Assembly: GCA_024336345.1 (NCBI GenBank)
Contig: JANFOG010000007.1
Location: 496,001-560,000, forward strand
Reading direction: 5' to 3'
DNA: 64,000 bases
Source of the DNA: Mariannaea sp. PMI_226
Lineage: Eukaryota; Ascomycota; Sordariomycetes; Hypocreales; Nectriaceae
The stretch's first letter is position 1, and every line of letters begins with the position of its first letter. Positions 1 to 13,069 of this stretch are shown here, one piece after another. The notes below the pieces were generated by a model. The model was not told the origin of the DNA. It saw only the letters and a list, made by a program, of their open reading frames with translations, and did not search any database. The translations under genes were made by a program, and so were the position numbers.

Positions 1-236
1 AGCTGGCTGAAAACGCCGTGCCAGTAAGTCTGGAAGGCCTGTTCCGAGAAATCGTTGCCCTTGGGGCTCGCAGGGAATGCTTCCTTTGTCGTTTCCTGAA
101 TTATCCGTACCACGTCTTTCCAGTTGATCTCCTCTTGAGAATAATCAAGGTCAGAGTCATATTCAACCCCAGAGGACTCGGCGTCCTCCTTATCCTGCTG
201 CTGAACGGGGTTCAATTCTTGTTTTTCGGGACTCAT
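1..236 (-). CDS. Hypothetical protein, N-terminal part (runs off the window)
   Basis: An open frame on the minus strand starts with ATG at 236-234 and stays open for 78 complete codons to the window edge, so only the N-terminus is visible. The peptide begins MSPEKQELNPVQQQ and is acidic and polar for its first ~35 residues (QQQDKEDAESS, DSDLDY), as in a disordered N-terminal tail. It then becomes more regular (NWKDVVRIIQETTKEAF ... FQTYWHGVFSQL), which suggests the beginning of a helical domain. There is no signal peptide or membrane segment. I do not recognise the family. Codon choice and lack of stops make a real exon likely, but the frame is short. An intron could also lie beyond the edge. 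Confidence 0.55.
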   Translation of the reverse strand, partial: MSPEKQELNPVQQQDKEDAESSGVEYDSDLDYSQEEINWKDVVRIIQETTKEAFPASPKGNDFSEQAFQTYWHGVFSQ

Positions 237-1728
237 GATGGCGATCTTAAGCGGTGGTAGAGGGAGCTGATTTTCTGGACGTGGTAGTCTAGAGATACGG
301 ATAGAGCAGACGGATGCGAAACTCTTAAGCAATAAATATTCGATACTAGGGTGCCCAGAGACACTGACTACACCAAATCCGGGTGCCAGTCAATTGGCGG
401 GCTGTGCAGCAAACCGCTAGAGTCACCCATATGACATGCGACTGAGGCGATAAGACCTAGGATGAGAGAAGAAAAGCTGCCTCACATTTCATCTGATAGA
501 GGAAAGGTGCGTGTCAAATCTGTGGGCTCAATTCCTCTATTGATGATTTACATAGACAGAAGTCCCAATCATGACTGAACCAGTGCGGGCTGTGATACTC
601 CACCTCAGCCCCTTGGCGAATGATGTGTGCTACTCATACGCAGCCTCATGAATGAGAACTCGCTTCCAAAAGCAAGTTGATGGGCTATGTAACGGAGGCA
701 GCTGGCTGTCCAGAAAAATGCCTGATCATGACGTCCATCGTAGTGCTATTCAGCCTCGTCGATAGATGCTATCCCCTAATCTATCCATTTGACTAGTTTC
801 GTTGAGGTGAGTCTGCTAACCATGTGACCAGAGCCCCACCAAGCCAATTCCAGCTGACCATACCTATGTAACAACACCAAAAGGTTTGTGACGCAGGACG
901 ATTAGGTAGTCCAATCGGTAAGGACGACTTGATTGAACGCCTCTGAGTTTGCCTGTAATGATCTTCTTCCGGCCATCCTGTTCCGGGTCACAAGGGCCAG
1001 GAACGTTTTCTGCATAATTAACGCATTTGCTCGCATCAAGACAAATAGGTAGACAGTATACAGACAGATATCTCACCTAGTTCACTGCACATAATTTAGT
1101 GTGGAACATTTTCATAGTATTTCATTTCGTTGTGGAGTACCACTAAAACGACTAACCAGTGTACCTACTACTCCATACATAGTATAGACCAGTCAGATGG
1201 TCTATGTTGAGTAACTCAGTCTCAAATATCTAGCTAGATAAAATACAAAGTCGTATTCCTGCAGCTGCTAGTATGGACTAATGTAGTACTTATGTACCTA
1301 ACAATTCCCGGCCCCTGGTGGCCCTACCGGGCGAGACGGGCGACTGGCCGGATCCCTAGGGGCGATCATCGACTTGAAGTGACGTGTTGAGGTTGAATCT
1401 GAAGCCTTATTTATTTATTACGTGTTACCAGGCACACAGACCTCGGATAGTAGACCTCGTTTGCACTGACTCTTGGAAGTTAGGAAGCGACTTGGCCTAC
1501 CAGATGAATGCGGCGACAACTCCAAGCCGCGGCTCCGACGGCCCAATTTACGTAGAATCTCACATCTTTCAGGTGTTTCTCTCACTTAGTTCTATAGCCT
1601 ATTGTATTCCCGCCTTTTCAATAAAGGATAGGCTTGTACCTGTGTCTACAAAGCGAAAACGGCTCGAAAACGCCTAAGCATATTCAGACTCTGTCCAGTC
1701 AATACACCAGTGAGGAACCATCCAGAAG

Positions 1729-2070
1729 ATGCGAGTAAGTTCATTACAGACTATCGAAAAAGAAGCCAAGGCCGTTCTTGATGGACATCCACCTAGTCCA
1801 GAGAAGGGGGAACTGCTCACGTGCCTCAACTTCGACAGCTGGCCATTTGTGCAGCAACAGAAAGATCTCTTCCTTTTTGACAGTGACACCAAAGTTTGCA
1901 GTTTTTCGATTGGCGATGGGCATTTACGACGAATATCGGAGTTATGTATCAGAAAGTTTGCAGCTGGAGTCGCGATCTCAGACTTCCATGCTGAAAGTTT
2001 TATGGACGTCATCGAGGTTCAAGACCACTTACAAGTAACAACCAGACAAGCATCACGTCTGCAAGCCTAG
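1729..2070 (+). CDS. Doubtful ORF, possible gene remnant
   Basis: A 113-codon frame opens with ATG at 1729 and closes with TAG at 2070. The composition looks protein-like: an amphipathic start (SSLQTIEKEAKAVL) followed by segments such as NFDSWPFVQQQKDLFLFDSD and DGHLRRISELCIRKF. There is no signal peptide and no recognised domain. The frame is not extended by a convincing upstream exon. It could be the last exon of an unseen gene, a fragment of a decayed one, or chance. An overlapping frame on each strand is almost as long, which weakens the case. No function is proposed. Confidence 0.2.
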   Translation: MRVSSLQTIEKEAKAVLDGHPPSPEKGELLTCLNFDSWPFVQQQKDLFLFDSDTKVCSFSIGDGHLRRISELCIRKFAAGVAISDFHAESFMDVIEVQDHLQVTTRQASRLQA

Positions 2071-2848
2071 TAGCCTGGAACTTTTTAATCTGACCTACTT
2101 TTCTATGGCTGAACCAGGTTCTCAGGTGAGATGGTGATACATACGCGAATGAATGTATTGTGTCGTGCTGCTATCATTGCCTTTGATCGGTCGGCATTGG
2201 TCGCGTAAAATTTGAGAAGGGTTCGAAATTAGGTTACAATGGCAAACTGCAGTGATTAATCTCGAATAAGACTTAACTATTTTCTTGTTCTCGAAACATC
2301 TAGCCTTGGAGGCGTTCTTTTGATCAAAGATTGCTTCTTCCATCGACCAAACTGGCACCGTTTGTCGAGGATATCAACGATTCACGACGACAGCGCAATA
2401 TCAAGCAAAGAGAAAAGACGAGAATAGACCCTAATAAAATAAGGAGTTAGGTGATCGAGAAAGCTCGAGTTCTGTCAATGCTCTGGGCGAGAAAGGTCTA
2501 TGATATGCCATATGCCAGCGGTGCGAATGGTAGCGATACAAATTGAAGGCATCCCAGGCGCAGACGAAGAAATAATGTATCGAACTCATAGAGATCATCA
2601 GACCCTCATCGCTTACAAGTAGCGGCAATTGCAATCATATTACGTGCTCATAAAATTACCGTCTTCACTTCAATAACAGCTCACCCGCCCTTCATATGTG
2701 CGAACCAAACCTTGACAGTACATCCATCACATTACACTTTCCACTCTACTAGTAGTGACTGAAACCAGACGTTTTTCCAGCCCTTCTCGGACCTATATCT
2801 GTTTCAAGAGTTATTATCATATTAATTGGGTAGGTTTTGCGAGAAAGA

Positions 2849-2934
2849 GGTTGTGATTTGCGTCATTGTCATGACCGTTAGCCTAGTTGTGAGTCGTCTC
2901 GCGCTTATCTTGAGGGCATGTGCAAATCACAACC
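2849..2934. repeat. Perfect 13-bp inverted repeat with ~60-nt loop
   Basis: GGTTGTGATTTGC at 2849-2861 is matched by its exact reverse complement GCAAATCACAACC at 2922-2934. The intervening 60 nt contain no gene. It could form a hairpin or be the relic of a small element, but no target-site duplication was seen next to the arms. Confidence 0.7.
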
Positions 2935-5263
2935 CACGACTTTGAGAATTGACATTGACAAGCCAAATATAAATGTACACCACTAGTACTTATCCCCATA
3001 GCAGCTCAAGTCTGTCAGATTTCTGGGGCATTGTATGATGCGATAACCTACAAGATCCCGATCAGATCAGCTTGCAACCCATTCTGTATCTCAATGATCA
3101 CCAGAGTTATTAGGTAGCGAAGAAGGAAATGAATAGCATAATAAGACTAATATGCGAAGAAAGCCGATTTATTTATTATTTCTGCGTCCAAAATCTCTGG
3201 ATACATCATGTTGAACGAATCGCGACTGATAGATGAGCAAAGAACCTACGCGTTGTCACTTGGCCCTCCATTCATGAGCCTGACAGCACATTTGAACTAC
3301 ATCGCAAATGAACAATTTAGTTATTGCCACCCTTCGTATCTCGGTTTTTAATGGTTTGTGTATTTTACTAGAATTTCTATGTGATATTTTGTTTAGTTGC
3401 TTGATTGACCTAATCTTCTTAGACTTGTTCCAGAGTTGCAAGGATACCAGGCAAGAAAGAATGAAGCTCATATTCTGTTCTCTCGTAAGAGAAACCAAGT
3501 TCCATGCTTCTTATCATCCCCTTGCGACCGAAATATGGCATATAATACCTGCTGGGCTGTGAATGCTTCTTCTTCCAGACCTGAAGCTACTGACAGCCTC
3601 AAGTCTGACATCCATACTACACGTGTCATGCCTGCAAATTGTCTCACTACGGCAGAGCCAACATCTATCATGTATGACATGACTTCGAACTCACGCTTAT
3701 ATTAATATATGTAATATGGAAATGGAGTCAAATGGTTGGGCCTTCCTGCTTTGGACAAATATGTTGAGACTGGGGAACATGATTCGAGGATGATGAACAG
3801 AGCGAGAAATGTTCCAGCTTATGAAGACTCGCATTATTTCTCGAATTTGGGCGAGTGATCTTTTCTACGATTGACTCTTTGGCCGCCAGCAGACGCTCTT
3901 CTGAGAACTAAATAGACGTTGCTATTCCAGTAGCCACGTCACCAGAAATGATATAGTCATGCACCTCGCTCCATGTCTGTACCCTCTCGTTCTGTATGCA
4001 GTTGTACTGTTGGCCAAAGGAAATAAGAAAAAAAGTAAACTAATTGAGATCCTAAAGATAGTCCCAACGCCCTCCTCTAACTTATCCACTGCGGGTCCGC
4101 TTGGTGGCCATGAATGTCAATGAGCTTGCGTATCTTGTTCCATTACGATCGCCGTGGAAGCTGGGTAAAACCAAGACCGGTCTGTATTTTTAATAGGGTC
4201 ATGTCGTCATTTCAATGAAACAGCTCCGTCTTGATGGCGATCAATCAAGTTTTTTTTTCTCTTCTTTTTTTGTAGAAGACGCCTCTTTGACGAACTACAG
4301 TTTGCTCTGCCTCGGCATCACGAGGTGACCAAAAACATACCACCGAGAACAGGTACATCGCAAGCAGCGGCTACATGTGTGCTATATGGAGTTTGAGCTT
4401 TGTTCTTGTGCTGAAATTCGTAATAGATATATATGGACATAGATATAAAAACTAATAGACCAACTAGTAAAAAACATATGGCCCTGAGAGAAAACATATT
4501 GCAAAAGTTTGAGTTGTTCCAATTTTGATGCTGCGATAGTTGAGGTGTGAATTGAACGAAACGCGATGATTGGGGGTGCTTGAATAACATCAGGCGCACT
4601 GGGCTGTTTCAAGAAAAGCTGGCGCCAACCCGAGCAGCAAGTGAGTTTCAGCACCCCATAGAAACAGTCAGACACACTAAAGTGACATGCCAAGGTAAGG
4701 GATCGTCACGTAAGTCTGGGGTGCTGCTGGAACAAGTTACAAACAGCGACATATACTGAGATGTCAGTATCAGACTGTTACACGTTTTGCGCCAACTCCC
4801 ATACCCACTTACTTGAAATAAGATCACCGACTCTACTGTATCTGTAGCCCAAGTTGTTTTGAACATTACCGAATGACGTCGGTCACGGGCATACGTAATT
4901 AGTCGGGCTCATGCTCGTTTCAGGTCCATCATCCAAATTACGCATGTAATAGCCCACTCCGTAATCTGTACTTCTCCTACGTTCGTAATGTTCTCTGCCA
5001 GGAGCGGGACGAGTGGGTTAGTTATTTCTAGCCAAGGTGCAAATTTCTCCACACATAGACTAGCTTGTATTGGTGGTGGCATCCGACCCATCTTACACAG
5101 CCTTGGTTAACCGAAAGCCGAGAGAGCCTGAGCTTGATTCGTCGCGTCGTACTATTAAGCCGGCGGAGGAACTTCAAGTGCCGTGTCATGACCATATGGT
5201 GACATGATGATCCGTGTGGACGGCGTTAATGGAACAGCGCTTCAGAGAGTGCCGAAGACTGGT

Positions 5264-5319
5264 CGCCTGAGGATTGACGCCCGAGGATTGGCGCCTGAGG
5301 ATTGACACATGAGTATTAA
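5264..5319. repeat. 14-bp tandem repeat, three good units plus one diverged
   Basis: The unit CGCCTGAGGATTGA occurs at 5264-5277, with two changes at 5278-5291, exactly again at 5292-5305, and in a degenerate form (CACATGAGTATTAA) at 5306-5319. It lies in non-coding DNA, and no function is apparent. Confidence 0.85.
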
Positions 5320-6151
5320 CAGTGAACGAACGAGCATTGCATACTGTGCCGGAGGTACCTCGGGTTGGACAATGTTCCAAGTATCACCGACGTCGTGCAA
5401 GACAATTGGGGTACTCCAGCGCCAGGATCACTCGATCGGCAATCCTCCGGCGCTTGCCGTGGGCCTTTCTGGGGACCTGCCTACATGGTCCGTAGATCTT
5501 CATGAGAATGGATAGCGTGAGAGTGCTGTTGTCCACTAGACAACTATCGTCTGAATCGCATATGGGTCTTTTACTGGTTCCAGCTTGATTGCTCGCGGCA
5601 TCAAACCTGGAAGGCAATCTACACGGTTCGTTACAGATTAATTTCGCAGCAGAATCGGCTGTTGTAGCTTGCTTTGCCACGGGGAATAATGAGCCCGACT
5701 GTATTACCCGACGCATCTTGCATGTTCAATAGTAACACCGATCATGCACTGGCAATAACTGTAACACTCTATCCCGTAACTAGTTTTTTTCTTTTTTACG
5801 AACCGAAACGGATTCTACACGTAACTAAAATTTTCAACACTACAGACCTGGCTGCAATTCGATTGATATTGCTTCCCAATCTACCCTGCATCAATATGAG
5901 GACCATCTAACCTGAGCAGGGGCCGAAATGAAATGAAAGGCACTCAGGCAGCCTGGACCAATACGCGCGTTAATTAAGCTTAATACGTAGTATGAGCGAA
6001 ATAATCTTGTTTGAGTGGCTGACCCAGTGGGTAGTGGCGCATTCTACCTTGATGCTCATTTCATGCGAACTCTTCTTTCTTATTCATCCACTCGGTTGAC
6101 ACATGCATCTCGAGTCAAAGGTCAAACGGTTTATCTCTTCGGCACTTGGCA

Positions 6152-6682
6152 ATGCACAGTTATTCTAGATATGCTTTGATGGAGCCCAAGCTAAGCGGAG
6201 GAATCTGTCCCACCACGACGTCGACAACCGGCGGACGGTTGCCCTTCTCAGGCTGGTACATCGGACCTAACATCGTGCCAGGGGCTTACCTGTCGACCCT
6301 AAGGATCAATAAGAGAAAAAAGGGGTGCCCTGTGCAGGAGGCCTACAGTATTGCAGGGTGCATGAAATATGCTTCCACCCAATCACAGGCCCTGAGTCTG
6401 ACATTGACCAACAACGGTCCAGGGTGCAATATCACCTGCATCTTAGGGAGTTGTACCGATGAGTGGCTGACCGTTTCTAGTGCTCGAAATCCTGAACATG
6501 ATGACTACGGACGGGATCCTGATACTCTCAAAAATATGGATGCTCTGGATGGCGTCGTGATTGTTTCTCATCGTTGCGGCTGTGTCAGCTGGCTAGTCAG
6601 ACATGAAGGGTGTCGCAGGCCGGCGCTGAGATCCTGTCTCACAGCGTCACAGTACCCCCTTTTTCTTCATTCTAATATCTAA
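6152..6682 (+). CDS. Doubtful Cys-containing ORF
   Basis: A 176-codon frame from ATG 6152 to TAA 6682. The predicted protein has about ten cysteines, with a cluster GCNITCILGSC near the middle and RCGC further on. There is no signal peptide, so it does not fit the usual secreted Cys-rich effector plan. No domain is recognised and no splice sites refine the model. It is the longest plus-strand frame in the 10-kb gene-poor stretch, which is the only reason for listing it. Chance is the more likely explanation. Confidence 0.15.
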   Translation: MHSYSRYALMEPKLSGGICPTTTSTTGGRLPFSGWYIGPNIVPGAYLSTLRINKRKKGCPVQEAYSIAGCMKYASTQSQALSLTLTNNGPGCNITCILGSCTDEWLTVSSARNPEHDDYGRDPDTLKNMDALDGVVIVSHRCGCVSWLVRHEGCRRPALRSCLTASQYPLFLHSNI

Positions 6683-9600
6683 CTGTTTCCACTACCACGT
6701 TCCAGTGGCTAGACATATTGACCACACGGCTTTTCCTTCTTTTGCAAGCTGGGTACAGCCAGCTGTACATACTCTTGTCCAGGAATATCATACTATGTAA
6801 GTGATTGATGGCTCCCCCTGAAGTTAAGCTCATGGCTTCGGGGGTTGATCCCACCCAGGCTTAAACGAAATTACCCAGATCCCATGTCCCCACAATAACT
6901 GAGGTTTCGGGAATTGCATGAGGATATTATACTCGAAGTGAAGTACATAGTATCTGGGTTGTAATAATGAGGATCACGATACAGGAGTACCTCGCCAAAT
7001 GTACAGACATTGTCGGCTTTACATAGTATTGCTGCTGTCGTTGTTTCTGGCTTGGCTCCTGCAGCAAACAGGTTGTAACTCTGGCAGCGGGAGGAATCCC
7101 AGTGGTGTTGACGCGCGGCAGAAGAGTTCTTATTGGCTGGCCGTGAGAAAAAAGGGTCTCAAGAGACCTATACGGGGCAAAAAACCGTCAAGATGGGAGG
7201 AGAAGCTCCACCACTACAAGTACGTACATGGTAGATGATGATCAGGGGAAAGACCAGATTGGGTGCTCTGTAATGCGGTCTGCACTGTACAGTGCCCTAT
7301 CACTGTGCGCCATCTTCGCAACTCAGCTCTAACTATCGAATCTGTGACATCCAACTCCTGGTCTCATAAGGCGACTCGAGGGAGGTCCTATGGAAAATCT
7401 TTTTGGTCCTGTGGCAGTACAATAGTAGCAGGAATTGATCGCTGACAAAACAATGCTTCACTAAACTAGATAGAGACGCGCGTTCACATAGTGATAGGCC
7501 GTCACTGGTGCAACGTGCATAGCCACAACGGTGTGTCAAAATGCCTTCTCAACACGGAAATCGGGCGCCTCCCGTCAGATCGGGGGATTAGCTACTACTG
7601 TGTACGTATTTACCACTCAACCACGACTGGCATGTCACTGCGACTGTGTCGTTGGGTTTGACCCCAGGCCTCCCCCCTGCCCCCCCTGGACTCCACCGCG
7701 AGTCAAGATATCGCGAGACCCGAAAGTGGCAACCACCAACGTGAGACACTGTCGGAAACCATCCGGATATTGTGAACTCTACCGAACACTTAAATGCTAT
7801 GTAATTACAGTAGCCGCATTACGCACGGCTCGATGCTACGAAGGCAAAGGTCGAGGCGGGCTTAATGGGGATGGTGAACAAACACCGTGGTAAGGGGGCG
7901 GAGGGAAATGGCCCGGTTTCCTTCTTTGGTTGGTTCCTCCATCTTAATACAGTACGTATGTATCCGTGCTCGAGAGTACAGATTACTAAGTACAGAGTAA
8001 ATACTGTACCTAGTGGATGTAGTTCGAACTGCATGCCTCTGGGCCACTTGGTTGAAACATATTGGTTCGGAGTAATGTTCGCAACTACCTTGCCTACAGT
8101 ATTGGATGAAGCGTCGCTGTATGCGGGTGTGGAATACTTGTTCATGTTAGATACAGATGTACATACATGCCACATATCGTTGCGAGTACTCCGTACTTTT
8201 AGATAAGATCAGGAAGATGGTTACGAGAAGCGTCATGTATGTACATGAGTTAGAATGTAATTTTTTTTTTCATGTGCATGTGTTTGCGCTTTCATCATCT
8301 CTCCGTTGAAGATGACCCGACCTTACTTAAAGTTACCATGTACACGTACCGTGTGGTGCTTACTCCGTAATACGCCGTATCTGTTTCCTCTTGGCCATTC
8401 ACATCATTAGGCGCACAGCCGGAGGCTAGATCAGAGCCAGGGTATCCTGGAGATCCAGTCCCTTTTTGGTTCGGCTGGGTCCGTGGCGTTCTTAACCTGT
8501 GGCCCTGTCCAACCATTTCAGCATTTACTGAATCACTTGCGAGCTAGAGACATCCCATGCAATTTCAAGGTTCTCTGCGTCAAACGTGGAGAGAGAAGCT
8601 TGTTTTTTTGTCGACAGACGCTCGGTGCGCCTCGGATGAGCAAGGCTAAGAACAAGGAATATTTAGACGACCTGCCTCTAGTTGCTCCCCTGCAATGTAA
8701 CTAATTACACAGTACAGATTAATCTGCACTCCGTAGCTGATTGTTGATCATCAAGTGAAGAACGCTTCAGTTAAATCCTCGTTGAAGACGAAAAGTACGT
8801 GCTTGAAGGGACACGGCCCCCTCCTATTTGCCGCTGGTGTGATACGAGAGCAACTGGAAACTTGGCCTTTCCTCCCGCAAGTGGCCCCACAGGTGACGCT
8901 GTTGGCCCCTGATCCCGTGGGCGGCTCAGGAGGCCAAAGTCAGACTTGAGAGGTGGCTGACGGGGGGCTGATCAAAGAACAAGCTTTTTGAACAAGCTTC
9001 TGTATGGTACCGTAGCGCTCCCTCGCCTGAATCATCACTGATGAGTGGCTATTGATAGATCGGTGCCTCGTAAAAAGCCATGTGCATCGTAATTAAGGTA
9101 CCTAAATAGAATTATCGTGGCGCCTGATGTGTTCTTATTCCAACCACCCGTCTACATCGTATTATTATTCTTTTTCAATTGATGCCACTGCCTGAATGCT
9201 GAATTCAGTCAGTCCAGGTTACATAATAAAATGGCAAGGTATTCGCAAGCAATATGCATTTGCGCTTGTCCCCTTAGCAAATATGGATGTACCGCCCTCC
9301 GTTCCATGGTTCTCCAAGGGAAGAAACCCCTGGCACACACCGGACGCCTTCCAACTTTGCCCTACAAGCGGTACATGTCACCTTGCTCAAAACTCTTTGG
9401 GAACTGATGTTACTGATTTGACACACATAGGACAAAGCAAAATGTGGATAATAATTTTTTTCAAACCAACTATGACCTTGCCACCTGCATCCCTTGTTTT
9501 TATTTTTTTTTCTTCTCTTTACTAGGTAGACTTCGTAGTGTATCTAGAATTCTCTCATAATTCAAAACTGAGAAGCACCAAGAAAAAAAATGAGGTACTT

Positions 9601-10356
9601 ACAATACAGTAAGCTGTACTGTACATAGGTACCGATTACCAAATGTCCATATGACAAAGCACCCATACATCCCGTTTGGTGCACTTCCCCTTCATCCTAC
9701 TTTTTGCTAGTGCATCGAGCATCGCTCCTCCGGCGGTAGGGGAAGGTGCGTGTTGACAAGGTAGTCAGCTACCCGTCTGTTTCTTTCCAACCTTCCCGCT
9801 TTCTGCATTCAAGGTAGTTACGCACCACCACACCCCCTCCCCTACACAATTTTTCCCCACCTGCCTGTCCACTGTTTTTACGTGCTGTTGCGGCACTGCG
9901 TAATGACTTCCTTCTCCCCCTTCTTGGCGTACATTATCTACACCTCTTTTCTCCCTCCCCTCCCCTACCCAAACTTGATTCACTTCCTTTTCGCTCTCCT
10001 TTATTGTGTTTTTTCCTTTGTGTTGGTTGGCTTCTTCTATCTCCAACCTGTCCGCTCGCTCCTTTGTCGGCATCCAACGTTTTCGTGTCCCTATTACGCG
10101 CCATTTCAAATCTTGAGCAGGTAAGCAGCGCAGCGGCGCACGCGCCCTGCCTTTTTGCTCTCTGGACCTGGCTTTCCTGGCAGTCGTACTTCCAGCCGCA
10201 GGAACGTCGTGGCAGTACAACCTCAGATTTGAAAGGAACCTGGATGATTCATTCTTCTTCGAAACTGCATCTTCAGCAGTCAAGCCAATACCTTTGGCCT
10301 CCTTAATTATTTTCGACAAAACGATAGCAACTCTCACTTTGACATCGCCCGCCTAG

Positions 10357-13069
10357 ATGATTTACTCATCACCCACATTGGCCCCTATGGGCCGACTTCT
10401 CCCCCTGGCCTTTGCCATTTTCGTACTTTCAATAGCCATTCTCAATAGCCTCAGCACTGCCGATGATCCTTATCGATGTAGCGGACTCATGCGAGATGGG
10501 AGCTGGCTCAATACACCCGAAGAGAAGAGCCAACGGTCTTTCACTAATTGGCAGCCGGATGGGTGCATGCTTCGTGACTATACCAAGGAAGATATTCACG
10601 ACTGTTTTGGGGATCGGCATGTCGTATTCTCTGGCGACTCGACTACTAGACAAGTGTATTGGGGTTTGGCTCGATTGGTAAGCTTTTAATTTTGTTTTTC
10701 TTCCTCTTGTGTCTCTGTCATCATGACAACCTGTTCATGTGGCGATTTAGAGACAATTTCGAGCTAATTTGGCTATGTAACAGCTCGATCGCAAGGCAGC
10801 AAGAGATGCAGAGAAACATGCCGAGATCCACGAGAGCTATGACCTGACATTTGACGGCATCCGAATGCTGCAAATTTGGGACCCACTGTTGCAGACTGGC
10901 GGATTGAATCCCAGCCTCTCTGAGCAGTTGACGCTTTTTGCTCAGGAGAAGCATCATCCCGTGCCTATTGAGCAACAAAAGAGTCCTGCTTTGATGATGA
11001 TCGGTGCCGGCAGTTGGTATGTGCTTCTTGAAAAGGAACCCGAGTCTCTCACCAAGTTCCAAGCCGCCTTCAATAATGTCACCGACATCTTGCACCTTCA
11101 GGATCTACCTCCGTTTGGCACAGCACCTTTGGACCCTCTTGACGGTGTCGGAAACGAAGTCTTCTTCGCACCTATTGCCCCGCCGTTTTATGATGAACTT
11201 CCAAAGTCTCGAACTACCCCGGAGGGCGTTCACAAAGGCGAAGTCGAGGTCATTGATGCGTGGCTCGAAAATATCCAGAAGCAGCGTAATCTTCGTCTTC
11301 TAGATTCTTTCCCAGCTCTTTCTCGTAACGAACCCGAGGTCATAGTTGACAAAAACCAGACGGGTTTCCACGTTATCAGCTCTGTTGCAGAAATCAAGGC
11401 TAAGATTCTTCTAAATCTTCGCTGCAACGCCAAGCTTGATCAAATGAAGGGCTATCCTTACAACAGGACCTGTTGTACCGACTACGGCCGCCCAAGTCTC
11501 ATGCAGACCATTGTCGTTGGCCTGACTACTCTCTTCGTCCTGACTTGTGTTGTTTTTGAGATTATGGACGTCATGGGTGGTAGTTCTGAGACCCACCGAA
11601 GCTCAGTCTTTGGTATGAAGATTGGCATTTTCCCCGCATCGATGCTCCTCTGCTATTACACCGACCGTACCCAGCTTTTCGCCAAGGGCAACAAACAGCT
11701 TGTGAACAGCGAATTCTTTTTCCTGATAGCTGTATGTGTTATCCTTGCTCTCGTCACCATTCGAAAAACCGTACCCCGATCCTCGCGCACCCCCGCCCCC
11801 CCAGCTACCGCGACCCCTGTTCAGGATGATGCTGGAATCCTGTCTCGTGATCAGACCGAGGAGTGGAAGGGATGGATGCAAGCCGTAATCCTCATTTACC
11901 ACTGGACCGGAGCCTCGAAGCACCTGGGTATCTATACATTTGTGCGGTTGCTCGTTGCGGCTTACTTATTCCAGACTGGATATGGCCACACCATCTACTT
12001 CCTCGCTAAGAAGGACTTTGGTTTCCGCCGCGTTGCGTCCGTAATGCTCCGTCTGAACCTCCTCAGCTGCGCTCTTCCATATGTGATGAATACCGATTAT
12101 ATGTTCTACTATTTTGCGCCTCTGGTTAGCTTCTGGTTCCTAATTGTCTACGCCACCCTAGCGATAGGTGCCAAGTACAACGACAACACCAAGGCTGTCC
12201 TCATCAAGATCCTCTCAGGCCTTGCTCTTGTTTGGGTTACCTTGAAGCTGACCCCGTTGAACAGCGTGGTATTCGCTATGCTGCAGACTATTTTTCGAAT
12301 CGAATGGAACCTTCATGAGTGGGAATTTCGCGTGCAGCTGGATGGCGTTGTCGTTTTTGTTGGAATGGTTGCAGGAGTTATTCAGCAGCGAGTGCGGCGT
12401 GATTCTTCCTTGCTCACCAACTACAAAACTGCTATTATACCTGCCGCCATCGCTTTGTTCGCTTATGCTGGATCATGTCATCGCTACTTTGGCCAGAAGG
12501 AAGACTACAATGCCTTCCATCCCTACGTTTCATTCATTCCCATTATCGCGTTCATCGCACTTCGAAACGCCTTTATTCCGCTTCGAAACCTTTACTCGAC
12601 TGCATTTGCATGGCTGGGGCGCTGTTCTCTCGAGACCTTTATTCTCCAGTATCACATCTATTTAGCCGCTGACACCAAGGGTATCCTTCTATTGGATATG
12701 TTCAGGGGCAGTGACGGTAGCCTTTTTCGGGACCGATGGAGGGACCTGCTCATTCTTGTTCCAATTTTCCTTTGGCTAAGTCACTGCGTGGCTGAAGCAT
12801 CGGGCTTGATTGTCCGTTTGTTGATGGACAACTCCAATGAGAGGGGGTCTGACGAAGTGAACGAGGAGGTGAAAATTGAGGAGTCTAGATATAGCCTCCT
12901 TGGCATCGCCCATGTCAGCCGTGCTGCACGAGCGGCAAAGTGGCTGAGATCTGATTTGCGGATCACGGTGGCAGGCATATTAGTTAGCATGTGGCTGCTA
13001 AACTGGGTAAGTTGTTTCTCCCTTGAATACTTGATGACAATTTTCTAATTCCGAGTCCAGTTGTACTAA
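10357..13069 (+). CDS. Cas1p-like glycan O-acetyltransferase (10-TM acyltransferase)
   Basis: Three exons: 10357-10677, 10784-13006, 13061-13069, giving 850 aa. Introns are GTAAGC..CAG (106 nt) and GTAAGT..CAG (54 nt, CTAAT branch site). Splicing the second intron gives the C-terminus N-W-L-Y. Reading through it would add a different tail. The N-terminus has a signal anchor (residues ~11-32), then a lumenal domain with the SGNH/PC-esterase-like motif GDSTTRQ (S95). The C-terminal half is a long multi-span membrane domain with motifs such as QTGYGHTIYF and QYHIYLAAD. This is the architecture of Cryptococcus Cas1p and plant RWA/TBL-type proteins, which acetylate polysaccharides in the Golgi. 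The acceptor glycan here is unknown. Met11 (10387) is an alternative start. An in-frame stop lies just upstream of 10357. Confidence 0.9.

Larger units (their letters stand above)
237..10356. other. Gene-poor intergenic region (~10 kb)
   Basis: No gene can be supported here with confidence. Open frames are short, overlap on both strands and mostly begin at non-ATG codons. The two least implausible (1729-2070 and 6152-6682) are listed separately. Other contents are a 13-bp inverted repeat (2849-2934), a 14-bp tandem repeat (5264-5319), copies of the motifs GTACATAGTA (6943) and TACTCCGTA (8187, 8361), and short T tracts near 4250, 8261 and 9507. From about 9760 to 10330 the plus strand is strongly pyrimidine-rich, as is common in fungal promoters and leaders, and it probably serves the Cas1p-like gene at 10357. 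Confidence 0.6.

Noticed and set aside
9765..10337. 190-codon minus frame before the Cas1p-like gene
   Set aside because: Lies in a pyrimidine-rich promoter/leader, product is Lys/Arg/Glu-rich low complexity, and it does not begin at a supported exon.
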